Shown here piece after piece: positions 1 through 12,284 of a DNA stretch of 64,000 nt. The DNA comes from Camellia lanceoleosa (lineage: Eukaryota; Streptophyta; Magnoliopsida; Ericales; Theaceae), in assembly GCA_025200525.1 (NCBI GenBank), contig CM045761.1, forward strand, positions 203,414,321-203,478,320, written 5' to 3'. Position 1 is the first letter of the stretch; each line of letters begins with the position of its first letter. The translations under genes and the position numbers were made by a program. The notes beneath the pieces are model-generated. The model had not been told where the DNA came from. It saw nothing but the letters and a program-made list of their open reading frames with translations, and did no database searches.

Positions 1-785
1 ATCTCCCTCTCTCTCTATCTCTCTCTCATAGACATATACATATACATATATATGTATATACATATAAATGGTCCAAAAACTTCGATAGTTTTTTTTTCAT
101 TGACCGACCACTTTCTCAAGAGATTCTTTCAGATCTACAGTGAAAAGGAAGGGGCTGCTGAGCCGGACCTTCATTTGTTGTTGGAACAGAGAGAGTGTGT
201 TTGTGTGAGTGTTAAACTGTTCTCGAATCACAAAGGTTAGCTTTTTACTTGCCTTTTTCAATCTCTGTTCTGAATTTCGATTCAAATTGTGGCTTTGCAA
301 TTCGTGTATTCATCATCATAAACAATTTGCGTTACGCATTGTGTTTTTAACCTGTGTTGATTTTGAATCTGTCTCTATAATTTGTGTTTTGTGTTAATCT
401 ATCTGTTTAAATTCAGTCTTCTCAATTTTTTTTTCTTTGAATAGACTGATTTTGATAGGTTTTTCTTATTTCTTGTGCTTTGTATTTGATGTGAGGTAGC
501 TCAAAATTTATTGTGTTTCAATGGACAAAGTTTATGAATTTTACATACAATGAAAATACTTGAAATTTTGAGTATATATGTTTTTCAATGTTTCAGTTGA
601 ATGTCACATAATCTACAATCCTTTTCACTTTTCCTTCCCCCCTCCCCTCCAAGGGATTTATAAGGGTTCTAAGAACTGTTTTAAGATGACAATATTACCA
701 ATTTTCTGGTTACTTGGTCACAATTTGAAAGATAGGACTTGGTCTTCTATATTTCATTTTAGCTATGGTTGTTCTACAACAATCA

Positions 786-851
<66 letters not shown>

Positions 852-1567
852 TATCTATTTTTTGTTTTTTGTCTGTTAGAAAACTGTAGGGGTTGAATTC
901 AGATAAGCCAAAAGAAAAATTCTTAATTTTGGTTCACCTATACTTTATGCAATTGATGCATGAAGAGGCTATCTTATACCTGTGTTGAGTTTGATTTGAG
1001 ATTCGTTTGAGGCATGATCTATGGAAGTAATTATCCTCCTTTTTATAAGTCATGGCAAAGTAGGTGGGACTCGGGTCAATGTTTGAAGGAACTTTCAGAG
1101 TAAAAAAGATATATATTTTTTGTTAAAAAGTTGTATGGTTGAAATCAAGGATTTCTCAAAGATGTAGCCTAGAATTAAGTCTAATAATCTATAACTAAAC
1201 AATTCTAAAAATAAAAAAGTCAAAGGAGCTGAATTAAGAAGATTCTCCAAATAGTAAAATTTGATTATGTTGCATTACTTGATTACCTACCTACCTTCTT
1301 CTTAAAATACGGTTATACCTTTATGTCTTGCATGCTTTAATCTTATTTGGAACTTATTCTTGATAGGAAGGTCCAGTGAAGCGTTCACACTTCGCCCATT
1401 TTTCTATTAAGTCTGGTTTGTGGAACTCAATTTTAAATAGTGATAACCTCGACTTGGCTCAGATGTAAATATACAGGCAAGAAAGCATGGCTTAGTATCA
1501 TTTTGATGTTTACCTACATTGAAGGCACTTAGACTCCTGAATTGGGTGTGATACATAAGTGACATTA
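1..1567 (+). promoter_or_regulatory. Probable promoter and 5' leader of the AHK5-like gene
   Basis: There is no coding sequence here. The first 60 bases are CT- and TATA-rich. A leader exon may end at about 235 (CACAAAG before GTTAGC, a usable donor), with a leader intron running to an acceptor near 1366 (TTGATAG), leaving about 200 bases of leader before the ATG at 1568. This follows the common plant pattern of a 5'UTR intron; it is inference, because no transcript is available. A long ATT microsatellite lies inside the proposed intron. Confidence 0.4.
787..850. repeat. (ATT)n microsatellite, about 21 units
   Basis: This is an uninterrupted ATT/TTA trinucleotide run. The tyrosine-rich reading frame across it is an artefact of the repeat. 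It lies in the probable leader intron of the AHK5-like gene. Confidence 0.97.
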
Positions 1568-4500
1568 ATGGCTTGTGAAATAGAGAACGACAGTGTAGAA
1601 GAAATGGACATTGAAGTCCTCTCTTCAATGTGGCCTGAAGATATAAATGAAGCTAGAAAGCAATTCAATATAGAAAGGCCTGGAGCAGATCAAGATATGT
1701 TAGAAGAGGTTACAATCATTGAAGAAAAGACTATAGTTGACTTCAAACGTCTTTCAGAGCTAAGCAATTACAGTGAGAAGGGCTTGTCTCAATTGGCACA
1801 TCTTGTAAAAAACTGGGAGTATAAGCAGGCCAATGCTGATCAACTTCTCAGAGAAGAGCTTGACAACCTGAGCAAACAAAGGCAAGAGGTTGAGCTCAAG
1901 CAATTGGAGATTTTTGAGGAATATCGTTTTGAGGAAGAAAGTTATAGTGGTGATAAGTGCCCAATTTCTATATTGGATGCCATATATGATATATTGCCAG
2001 ATATTCCTCGGAGGAGAAATGACATGGTTGTTCAAAATAAAGGACTAGAAATAGAAGCTGAGTATGACATTGTCATATACTGGAAGCAGAGGGCCATGCA
2101 TTTACAGAAATTGTTGAAGGCCAGCAACCAGCGGGAGCAGATACTTACGGAGAAATTGTAGGAAAACATAGAAAATTTGGAAAGGTGGGCTTCACCAGTG
2201 GAAGAATTGTCCCAGCTTTTAAAAATAGCCGATAATTTCTTACATTTTATTATTCAGAATGCACCAGTTGTCATGGGCCATCAGGTAATTTAGAACAAAT
2301 TTCATTTTAAATCCTTCAGTTTCTTGCTTTGCCGCAATGCTATCAGTGCATATGGATGCAACTCAGTATGGACACAACATTTAACTGGTAGTTATTTGGG
2401 GATGAACTCTGATATAAGATTTTGTTCTAACTATGGTTCTTGACTAAAATTTTCTCCACTTTGTTGCAATCATTTTAATGTTTCTTATTATCTACAATAA
2501 GTTTCTTGAAAAGTCATTATCTATATCTTAGCGTTCATTTTCATTTCTTTCAGGATAAAGAGTTGCGGTATCGTTTCATCTATAATCATTTTCCGAGTTT
2601 GCACGAGGAGGTAATTGACTGCCAGTGATTTTCTTATTCTGAGGTTTTATTTTCTGCTACAAGTTGCATCCTTTATTTCAGTGCTGGTGTGAAACCTGAC
2701 AATATGCACTTTTCCTTTCTTATCGATTTTTTCACTTTTGTAATTCATGTAATTTCTGTAAAGCATTGTTTGCAGAATCTGGCACATGCATTTCTCAAAT
2801 TCACTGATTTTTCAGGACATTATAGGAAAAATAGATGTGGAGATATTCACGGGTGCTGGTGTCAAGGAATCTCAAGACTTCAAAAGAGAAGTTTTGGAAC
2901 GAGGGGTACCTGCAAAAAGGGAAATTACTTTTGAGACAGAACTATTTGGGTCAAAGACATTTTTGATATATGTTGAACCTGTCTTCAGCAATGCTGGGGA
3001 TACTATTGGTGTGAATTACATGGGAATGGATGTAACTGATCAGATGAGTTCATTTACAAGATTCAGCAGTCTATATAATGCCATGGTGGTCTTCAAAATT
3101 AAATTCAACACTATGTAATATTATAAATTGATTTGTGACTACCATTTTGAAAAGAAAATCTTGTTAGCTTTTCTTCTTATGTACTAATCAATGGTTGTAT
3201 TTCTGAATCAGAGAAGAAAAACTTTAGTATTCAGATTTTGTGAATCACAAGTTAGGGAAACAGTTCATTTTTCATGATATATCTTGTCCAAATGTTGGAC
3301 TAGATTATATTGAATTTTTATGTTCAATGTTTTGGTTTGACCTATGTTATATGATTCCTTCAATGTCACCATGCACTTTTATTCTTCCTTTTTTTTTTGT
3401 TTTAAAGAAAAAATTTAGAAGTTTTATAGGTCTTTAAGCAATATGACAACAAAAAATACAATATGTGCCTTATTACTTGACAGGTGAAAAAAAGGGAAAA
3501 GATGGCAAAACTTCGAGAGGAAATAGCAGTACAAAAAGCCAAGGAGACAGAGCTAAACAAAACAATTCATATAACAGGTTTCTCTTTGATTTATTCTTGG
3601 TGGGTTTGAATAAGCATTAGAAGAAAAAGGGTATTCATTTTTTACCAATTAATTCTTCTTGCAGAGGAAACAATGCGAGCAAAACAAATGCTGGCAACCA
3701 TGTCTCATGAGATAAGACCCCCACTATCAGGAGTTGTAAGCATGGCTGAGATTCTTTCCACCACAAACCTTGACAAGGAGCAAAGACAATTATTGAGTGT
3801 CATGTTATCTTCAGGAGATTTAGTTCTTCAACTTATAAATGACATTCTTGACCTTTCCAAAGTTGAATCAGGTTTGAAGTTTCATCCCTCCCTTATATTT
3901 ACATGTTCTTATCCTTGTTTACATTGTTTGTATGAGACCTGATCAACATTCCTGGACCAATTCCCTAATCAATTGGTGATCTATCTAACAAGGTATCAAA
4001 ACTTAGGTTTCAAGAGGTCTTAGGTTCAAGTCTTGTTGTATGTATTTGTTTCCTTAATAGTATGCTACTATGCACTCTTGCATGTGTGTTTGTACACTAC
4101 TAGTTTGGTTTCGGTGTTAGTCTATCTCTCTATGCACAAGATGGGGTTGGATGTGAGGGAATGAATGAGAGTCTTCCTTATAGTCAGTAATCTGGCTTCA
4201 ATCTAGGTGACGGTGGAATCTTAGTCATACAATATAGTCTAGCATTCCACTGCAAAGCTGATCTTACTAGGATTTTAATTACAATTTTGGATTTGATTTT
4301 TTATTTTCTTTTCTCCTTTAGGAGTTATGAAGTTGGAAGCTGCAAAATTCAGGCCAAGAGAGGTAGTAAAGCATGTACTCCAGACTACTGCAGCATCATT
4401 GCAAAAGATACTAACCTTGGAAGGTCATATAGTAGATGATGTTCCTGCGGAGGTGAGAGTTTTACTACATACTGTTACCAAGCCCTAACAAATTACATGA

Positions 4501-7500
4501 TCCATGACATGGTCTAGATGCACAATGCAAGCTCTACTACTCACAGTGAAAAGTAATCCCTACCTAAATCTAGAAATCTTGGGACTAATACTACCACCGC
4601 CGTGTTTGGATCACGGATTTAGGTCAGAATTTGGAAAGGAAAAGGGAAAAGGGGAGGGAAATATGAATGAAATATAAGCTAAATTTTTTCTCCATTTCCC
4701 TTTTCCTTTCCAAATTCGTATTGAAATCCATGATCTAAACATATTGGAAAACTTTCTAGTATTTTGTTCTATATTGCAATTATTTTACATGTTAACCCCG
4801 TATGCATCAATTTCAGGTTATTGGAGATGTTCTAAGGATTCGACAGATTCTCACAAATTTAATCAGGTACTGTTTTCAAATTCTCCTTTGTAGATTATAT
4901 GGATGGTTTTAGCTATGTTTAGAGCCTTGTGCACTTTCTGTTACTTGCTTGTCCAACATTATGCTCCATATGTAACATTCTGCTTCTATAGTAGTTCCTC
5001 TAGAAATTCCTATTTGATATGATTAGAAAGTGATTGTATCACAATAAAAGACAATAGAGGTCATGATGTTTGATTTCCCCAGATTTGCGAAATATTTGTC
5101 AAGAGGACCAAGGAACTGTTCATTTGAACAATTATGCGAGAGATGTTATAGAAATTTGTAAACTTAAGGTGTATATTATTTTTTCCTTAGTTAAAAAGAA
5201 AATTATAATTCCTTTCTTGAGGCGAGAATGTTTTACTTTATCCATGATATTTAACAAAAGTGGCTTTCTTAAATGCAATGACAATGTAACACCAATCTAC
5301 TTCTCCCAATGCCTTAGATTAGGATGATCAACAATGAGTAGTGTGTCTCTTTACAACACTGTGAATATGAGCATTTGTCACAACTAAAATGAATATGCAA
5401 CATGCTTTCTGGTTTTGTAGCACCTTTCTTGCATTATTTACCAAACTTGTTGGGTTCTGCTTCAAATTTATAAGATTTTATTTTTCCAGCAATGCAATCA
5501 AGTTTACCCATGAAGGGAAGGTTGGAATGAAGCTTTATGTGGTACCAGCCCCATCTTCGGGTATGGAAGAGGGATCCAATTAGAAGATCACTGCAGACAG
5601 GCCAATAGTTTCAGTAAATGTACACGAACAAGATAAGTGCGTATCATTGTCTCAAAGTTGCTGTGATCAAAAAGGTTTTCATGAAGAGAAACACGGGGAA
5701 GGTCCTTACAAAAACCATACACTTGATGACGAACCCAAAACCCCAGTTAGAAATGGGGCCTCGATAGATGGAGGTGAAGAGAACCACCTTCAGCCAGATG
5801 AAACAATAGTATGGATATGCTGCGATGTTTATGATACGGGAATTGGAATACCGGGTAATTTCACATCTTGAAATATGCTTCGAAACATTGAGTACAGACT
5901 ATTATTAATTATTTTTCTGCTATTTCTTAGAATCTTACTTTTATTTCAATGGAACAGAGAATGCTTTGCCTACTCTATTTAAGAAATACATGCAAGTAGG
6001 TGCAGACACGGCACGGAAGTATGGTGGGACTGGGCTAGGCCTAGCAATCTGCAAACAACTGGTGATCATGTTAAACTCCTTTTTTTTTTTTTCTCTAGAC
6101 CAGGGTTCATGCTGTACTGTGAAGTGGGCATTAGAAGGTATATATGTTTCAATTATATGAACCACAAGCATTGTATTCATAGGCAGACATTTCCACTAAA
6201 TCACATTAATCTTCTTCCTGAAACATCTGTCCCTACGATGAGAAACAGCAATTTATATCACTTTTTATACGAGACTAGGTAGTTTACATGCAAGAAATCC
6301 AATAGAAATTTAAAATTACTGAAATTGAGCATCTCATTCTAAATTATTCCAAGCCTATCGCCCATACCACTTCATTTGATATAAACTTTCTATGTGAATT
6401 TTCAGTTTATCTGCAACTTGAAGTTCAAATTGTCTTTCATTTCATATGGAGACATGAATTTTCATTTTGTCGCTTTGATATAAACTTTCTTAGCTGATGT
6501 ACTACTCTTCACATTCATATGCGTATGAAATAGGTTGAGCTTATGGGAGGTCATCTCAGTGTTTCCAGGCGAGAGCACCGTGGATCTACATTTACATTTA
6601 TACTACCATACAAGGTTTCACTTGCAGCTGATAATTCAGATGATCCTGATGAACTCTCAGATATGGCTGATCATGATGCTCCGGATGATGCCAATGATGA
6701 TGATACAAGTTCCGGATTTTTTCAATTTCAACCATGCACTTTGGGTTCTCTTTTCGCTTCTAGTGGTCCTGGCCGGGCTAAAAAACTATCAAACAATATT
6801 GCTTTTAATGCCTCATATAAACTTAATGGTTTGTTAGAAGATTCCTACTCATTTCCCTCTGGCAACATTGCAACAAAAGAGGTAACTTCATTAGAGGATG
6901 CCTGTTCGGTTGATGGTGGTAATACATCATTGGAACATGAATCTTCAATGAGGGACAGCCCAGACTCTGCTAAGAAAATTGCAGTTGGTAGTGATAGTGA
7001 GATACAGTGTCACAATAAAGAAAATGGTAAATTCCAGAATCCTGATATGAATTCCACTGACCCTTTAAGGGAAAGCAACATTGGGGAAACGATAAAGGCA
7101 ATAAACTCCCAAGAAGCAAGTGAGATGTGGGAGAGAACTAATAGAAGCACCCAGTGTAGTCCTAGCAACAGTCCAGAAATTCCCAAATCGATGTTCAAAC
7201 CTAAGATCCATCTTGTGGAAGATAACAAGATTAATGTGATGGTGACACGGTCAATGATGAAGCAGTTGGGCCATACTATAGATGTTGTGAATAATGGAGT
7301 TGAAGCTGTACGTGCAGTTCAGTCCTGTACTTATGATCTCGTTCTGATGGTAATTTTCCTAGAATAAAAAAATGTTTTCGATTATGGTTATTATTTTAGT
7401 TACCAACTTACTATTTTAATCACTTGTTATGCATATCCTTTTCTTTTTCAGACTTCAATTTAAGATCAGAATAGTGTTTGAGCTTATCCCAATGGTTGTT

Positions 7501-8442
7501 ACATTACTAGGTGAAATGGTTTGTCACTGGTTGTGCCATCATTTTGATTGCCGTATTTCTTTTCTCTTCTTCATTATCAAAGCCTATAGTTGCTTTTTCT
7601 TTTACTTTTTATTCCTTTTTAGATCTCCAAAATTTTAGTAGTTTTTTGTCCATCAAAGCCAATAGTTCAATGTAGATGTCCATCCCAAAACTTCCTTAAT
7701 ATACTTATATGTTCACAAAACTTTTCGGAGGAGTTTATCTTGGAAATTAGATTAATTGCATAAACAAACCTTGCAACTCATTTAAATGTTTCTAAACATT
7801 GTCACATAGATTTGTAGTCTTATCCTAATACATTGAAGTTGTAACCATGTGCAGGATGTATGCATGCCAGTGCTGGATGGCCTTCAAGCCACAAGACTAA
7901 TTCGTTCTTTTGAGGAAACTGCTAGTTGGGATGCTGCGAGGAAAGGTGAATTGAACAATTTATGCCTACAAATGATCAAAAATTTGAGTCATCTAAAAGA
8001 AGGATGCCCATCATTGCTGTAAGCACTTGAATCCTTATTTTCCATGTGTAGCCAGTGTTCTTTATGAGAATCTTGCTCAATACAACATTTAATGTGTTTA
8101 CATTGACTTAGAGTAAATGTCGGGAAGTCATTACTAACAAAAGAAAAGAAAAGAAAAGGATGGTTAAATTTGAGACGAGCCCAATGAATGTCATTTTGGA
8201 AGACAAGATATATGCATATCTGACATTTGCAAGTAATAATAGCATTTCGAAAATTAGTAACTTTTCTTCATAACGAATATCCTTGTATTTGTATGTATAT
8301 CCATTGACGAATATTGGTGGTGTAATTGCAGATGACAGCAAACGCATTGGCAGAGAGTGCAGATGAGTGTTTTGCAAATGGTATGGACTTGTTTGTTTCA
8401 AAACCTGTTACTTTTCAAAAGTTGAAAGAATGCCTTGACTGA
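1568..8442 (+). pseudogene. AHK5: AHK5/CKI2-like cytosolic hybrid histidine kinase, disrupted
   Basis: The family is a two-component hybrid sensor kinase: His autophosphorylation, transfer to an internal receiver Asp, then to HPt proteins; AHK5 acts in stress and stomatal signalling. Exons by splice sites and homology: 1568-2284, 2554-2610, 2816-3043, 3484-3577, 3665-3871, 4322-4452, 4817-4866, 5490-5854, 5958-6061, 6534-7349, 7855-8018, 8332-8442 (about 1,014 codons; the family is near 920). Visible in order: acidic N terminus and coiled coil, PAS-like region, H-box [12 protein letters not shown]-box [30 protein letters not shown], receiver VEDN, phosphoacceptor Asp opening the 7855 exon, and SKPV. 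No membrane segment is seen, as in AHK5. Lesions: TAG at 2159-2161, donor ATGAGT instead of GTGAGT at 3044, TAG at 5581-5583, and a 1-nt loss near 7950-7965 that separates the phosphoacceptor half of the receiver from MPIIA. The ATG at 1568 fits the family start better than the GTG at 1559. Identity is sure; loss of function is very likely. Confidence 0.93.
4602..4741. mobile_element. Fold-back MITE in an intron of the AHK5-like gene
   Basis: The ends are inverted repeats of about 50 bases. The left arm runs from GTGTTTGGATCACGGATTT through GGAAAGGAAAAGGGAAA, and the right arm is its near-perfect reverse complement ending in TGATCTAAACA. The loop is short. It lies between the splice sites at 4453 and 4816, so it would be removed from mRNA. 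The superfamily is not determined. Confidence 0.75.
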
Positions 8443-9009
8443 TATTTTTAATTTTATCTCATTAGTGTATGCATCTGTATAGAAAGAAAATGTGTGTTAG
8501 AAAAAGTTTTGTAATCAATCTATCACCTTTTGCTCAGCCTTTAGGATCTCTGTTACCTCATGTATATCAATATCATCTTTTGATTTTTTTTTCCTAACAA
8601 CTCTTTCATAGTTTGTTCTCCTTGTAAGAATATGAGAAAAAAGGCAGTAAAATTTCCCTACGATATGCAGCATGAGAGGTAACCAAAGCCTTTAAATGCG
8701 AATTTACCTTACTACAGTCTAATGATTAATTAAAAGTATTTTATCAAAGAAGTTATGCTTATATCCAACCCAAAAAAAAAAAAAAAAATCTGATTCTCAT
8801 TTTTGACATAAAAAAAGAAAATATGAAAATAAAATGAAAAGGTTAAAACATTTTAGGAGGGGGAAGAAAAAAAACTTACTGACGGTTTATGAATTATTTA
8901 ATTTGTGAGCATTTGGACGTTACATGGAAATTAATGAGTTACTACGTTCTACATAGGATTCATAGAAAGTTATAATGTAACATGGGGATACAGCTGCAAT
9001 ATACAATCT

Positions 9010-9088
<79 letters not shown>

Positions 9089-9241
9089 GGAAGAAGAAAA
9101 AAAAAGAAAAGAAATAACAGGACCAATTACCAAGGGAAGAAGAACAGAAAATAATATAATTAGGTTATTAACTATATTTTAATCAGAATGCATAGGTACA
9201 ACTCTAACATTAATATACAATTAGAGATGGTAATGCCATCA
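8443..9241. other. Intergenic: 3' flank of the AHK5-like gene
   Basis: I see no gene here. The first 200 bases may hold the 3'UTR and polyadenylation region of the AHK5-like gene. The rest is AT-rich, with poly-A runs and a long AAT microsatellite. Confidence 0.6.
9011..9086. repeat. (AAT)n microsatellite, about 25 units
   Basis: This is a pure ATA/AAT run. Its isoleucine-rich minus-strand frame is an artefact. Confidence 0.97.
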
Positions 9242-9858
9242 TCATACATTAGTATCAGTGGTCTTCATTTGTGAACTCGGAACTTGCTGTGTATCCTGAT
9301 TTGGATTAGCAAATTCAATGACTGGCACCACCTCTTGTGCTGTTTGCCCTTGCGAAATTGGATCTTCATATTCATAAGAAGGAGTTCCTTCGGAAGAATC
9401 AAAATTCCCATTTGTATGGTTTGAAAAGGTATATGGACTTGGTGGGCAGGTACAATTAAGGGTGGCATGGAGTGAGAAGCTTGACGGACTTGAAGGGCCA
9501 TGAACATTAGGAGAGGCTTGTGGTGCACCAATACTATCCACAATGTAAGTACCATTTTTGACTCGCGGTTCACTCTTTCTGAAAGTATGGGAAGATAGGT
9601 CTTTGTTGTCAAAGTGTCTAGCTAGCTCCACAATCTTTCCCCATATTGAGGCATTAGGATCAGAACGCCTCAATAGTACATGCTTATGCTTATACACAAA
9701 CACAACAGTAAATATTATGAAAGCTAAAAGTGAAGCAATCCCAGCAATTAGGAAAAGACCCTAGAAGTTCTCGAGGAGTAGACTATTGGAAGAAACCAAA
9801 GTGTTTGAGTCTGGGCAATTGGTTTGCCCAAACCGTACTCTCTCAATGCCTACCATTT
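9242..9858 (-). pseudogene. GLR: Glutamate receptor-like (GLR) channel, C-terminal fragment
   Basis: On the minus strand the conceptual reading runs from the end of the ligand-binding region (FGQTNCPDSN) through the last membrane helix (GLFLIAGIASLLAFIIFTVV) into a cytosolic tail with the GLR motif DLSSHTFRKSE and the natural stop at 9242. Plant GLRs are ligand-gated Ca2+/cation channels of about 900 residues; only about 205 codons of the 3' end are present. The conserved Trp before GLFLIAG is TAG (9762-9764), a one-base change. No amino-terminal domain, pore or upstream exon is seen between 9858 and the PICKLE fragment. It probably belongs to the GLR2 type, but subclass is uncertain. Confidence 0.85.
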
Positions 9859-10445
9859 TTTTCCACGTCTTTGATATGATGGACTCTTACTGATAACACT
9901 CTATGGCAATTGATTGTATTGCTTATAATTTATATGTTTATTTTTACTAATGTTATTGTTAACCATGAGCTTCTGATTTTATGTATGTTTCTCTTACAAG
10001 CATTTTTTGGTTGCCTTTTTGATATTGGAAATAAAATGGTCATTGGATGGGCTCAAGGCTTGTATACTTGAAAAATTCCAAAAGTGGATTTTGACTAAAT
10101 AGAAAGACGTGACAAGAAATACATTTTTTATATATGAATTTATGCATTTATGGAAGTACTTGTGTGTTTATGAGTAAATATCTCTGCGTCATGTGCACTA
10201 TTTTTCCAGAACTATAGGGCAAGTCGCATTTCCATAGTATATCACACCCCCAATGTTTTATGTGAGTGCCAAACACCAAACATTCTGTCACAAAACTCCA
10301 AAATAAAAAATCTATAAGAAGCTCCATAAGCTGCACCAAACAAACCCAAACTTTGATAGGATTAGTCGTAAGATAAGGCTCAGAGTTTATATATGATAGT
10401 TATTGACAATCATAAGTTCAAAACTAATATGGTTGGATGTGAAGG
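9859..10445. other. Intergenic spacer
   Basis: I recognise no gene. The first 40 bases may be more degraded GLR sequence in a shifted frame. The remainder is AT-rich single-copy-looking DNA. Confidence 0.5.
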
Positions 10446-10791
10446 CATGGCTATGGAAGGTGGCAAGCTATTGTTGATGACAAGGACCTGAAGGTTTAAG
10501 AGGTCATTTGTCAGGAGCTGAATCTTCCGGTTGTAACTCTCCTGTGCAGAGCATCTCAATCACAAGATGGTGCAAATGTGGTTAGTGCTGAAACTCCTAT
10601 GAATGAGACAAAGGGAACTGTTGTTGGGAACGATTTAGGAGTTGATGCTGCAAACCGATCATAGTTATTTCAAGATTCTTCGTCATTATATCATTATAAA
10701 GAGATGCGGAGAAGACAGGTTGAATTTATCAAGAAAAAGGTTCTTTTTCTGGAGAAATTACAAAACACAGAATACCAAAAAGGAGCCTTTG
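10446..10791 (+). pseudogene. PKL: PICKLE-type CHD3 chromatin remodeller, C-terminal fragment
   Basis: Read through two stops, the plus strand gives HGYGRWQAIVDDKDLKV, then EVICQELNLP, a low-complexity stretch, and YKEMRRRQVEFIKKKVLFLEK, which is the order found near the C terminus of plant PICKLE/CHD3 ATP-dependent chromatin remodellers (full length about 1,400 residues). The stops are TAA at 10497-10499, where the family has Gln, and TAG at 10662-10664. The ATPase, chromodomains and PHD finger are absent. A GTAAGT at 10791 may be the remains of a donor. Identification is from memory of the family; the fragment cannot code for a remodeller. Confidence 0.8.
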
Positions 10792-11518
10792 TAAGTTCAT
10801 TCACAAGTTTTACTTCCTGCATATTCTTTTCGTTGGTGTGCTAATGTTGAAAAAAATATTTTGGCACTGTTTGGTTGGAATTCCTAAAATACTTTTTGAC
10901 CAGCCAAAGAAAAATGAAGCAATTTATTTTTTGTTTAGGTTTATTTTCTTTTTGATTATTCTATTAACCAAAAATCAAAAGCATACCATCCTAATTCTTG
11001 TTTGGCGGTTTGTTTATTTCATCTTCCTATGTGGCTTAATCGTTACGAACTTTGAATATGGTTCTATATGAAAGAGTTGCCAGCGAAATAGACAACATAA
11101 ATTGCATTCTTAGTTAAAATAAAAAAGTTGATTATTGCGTGGGTTAAGAAAATGAATAAATATTTATCAATAAATCTATTTTTTTTTAATTACACATGAT
11201 AAATAAATATGCATAAGTAATCCATTTTTGAGTACATTTTTCTTTCTCCTAAAGACAACATCCTAAAGTTCGTATAAGTCTGTATTTGGGCTACTATTCC
11301 AACATGGGTTAGGGGGGTTCTTTTGCAGGATTTTAAATAGTGCCCCATACGTAACATACGGACTGATGTGTATCGGGATTTTAAACTTTCGATATATTTA
11401 CTGATATTGTCCAATACCAACTAATATATAACTGTATTGTCAATATCAATATATATTTTGCTACTAGTGAGGTTGAAAATTGTAATCTAACCTTTCTTAA
11501 TAACTATTTTTTTTGTAG
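10792..11518. other. Intergenic or relic intron
   Basis: I see no coding sequence. The last bases form a polypyrimidine tract and TAG acceptor for the NT-C2 exon beginning at 11519, so part of this stretch may be its former intron. Confidence 0.5.
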
Positions 11519-12284
11519 AAATTAGATGTCAATGAACCTGCTCATGAGCAAACGGAACCTAGCACCACTGGTCATTGGGAAGAAAAGGAGCTAGTCATCA
11601 GAGATGGCCAAGCAAAGCTCAAAGCCAATGTCTTCTTAGCTTCCTTCGACCAACGTAGCGACAAAGCCGCCGGAGAAAGCGCATGTACAGCATTGGCTGC
11701 AATCATTGCCAGTTGGCCTCAATCCAACCAAGACAACACGCCAACGAGGGCCCAATTCGACAGGCTCATAGTCAAAGACTCCTCTGAATGGAGAAAGCTC
11801 TATGACAATCAGGACTTGATAAACCAATTCCCTAACAAGCATTTTGACATCGAGACCGTCCTGCAAGCCAGACTCTGCCCAATATCGATCTTGCATGAGA
11901 AGTCCTTTATCGGATTCTTCGGCCCGGAAAAGTTCGAGACATTGAAAGGAGTCCTGTCTTTTGATCAGATATGGGATGAGATTAAGAGGAACGCAAAGGG
12001 TGACAATGACATGCCTAGGATTTACATAGTAAGCTGGAATGATCATTTCTTCGTGTTGAAGGTCGACGTCAACGCTTACTACATCATCGACACATTTGGT
12101 AAGCGGCTCTTTGAGGGTTGCAACCAAGCATACATTTTGAGGTTTGATGACTCAGCTTTGATGCGCGGGAAGGTAGAGAAAGAAGGGTTCAGTTCCGATC
12201 AGGCAAGTGAGCACAAAATTTGCAGTGGCAAAGAGTGTTGCAGAGAGTTCATGAAGAGATTTCTAGCTGCTATACCACTTAGGG

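Noticed and set aside
578..889. 103-codon plus-strand frame with poly-Tyr
   Set aside because: It is created by the ATT microsatellite and has no other support.
1559..1567. GTG start for the AHK5-like gene
   Set aside because: The ATG at 1568 matches the family N terminus; a GTG start is not expected in a plant nuclear gene.
7855..8018. Possibility that the receiver frameshift is an unrecognised intron
   Set aside because: No GT-AG pair lies between 7930 and 8000, and the conserved sequence continues on both sides with one base missing.
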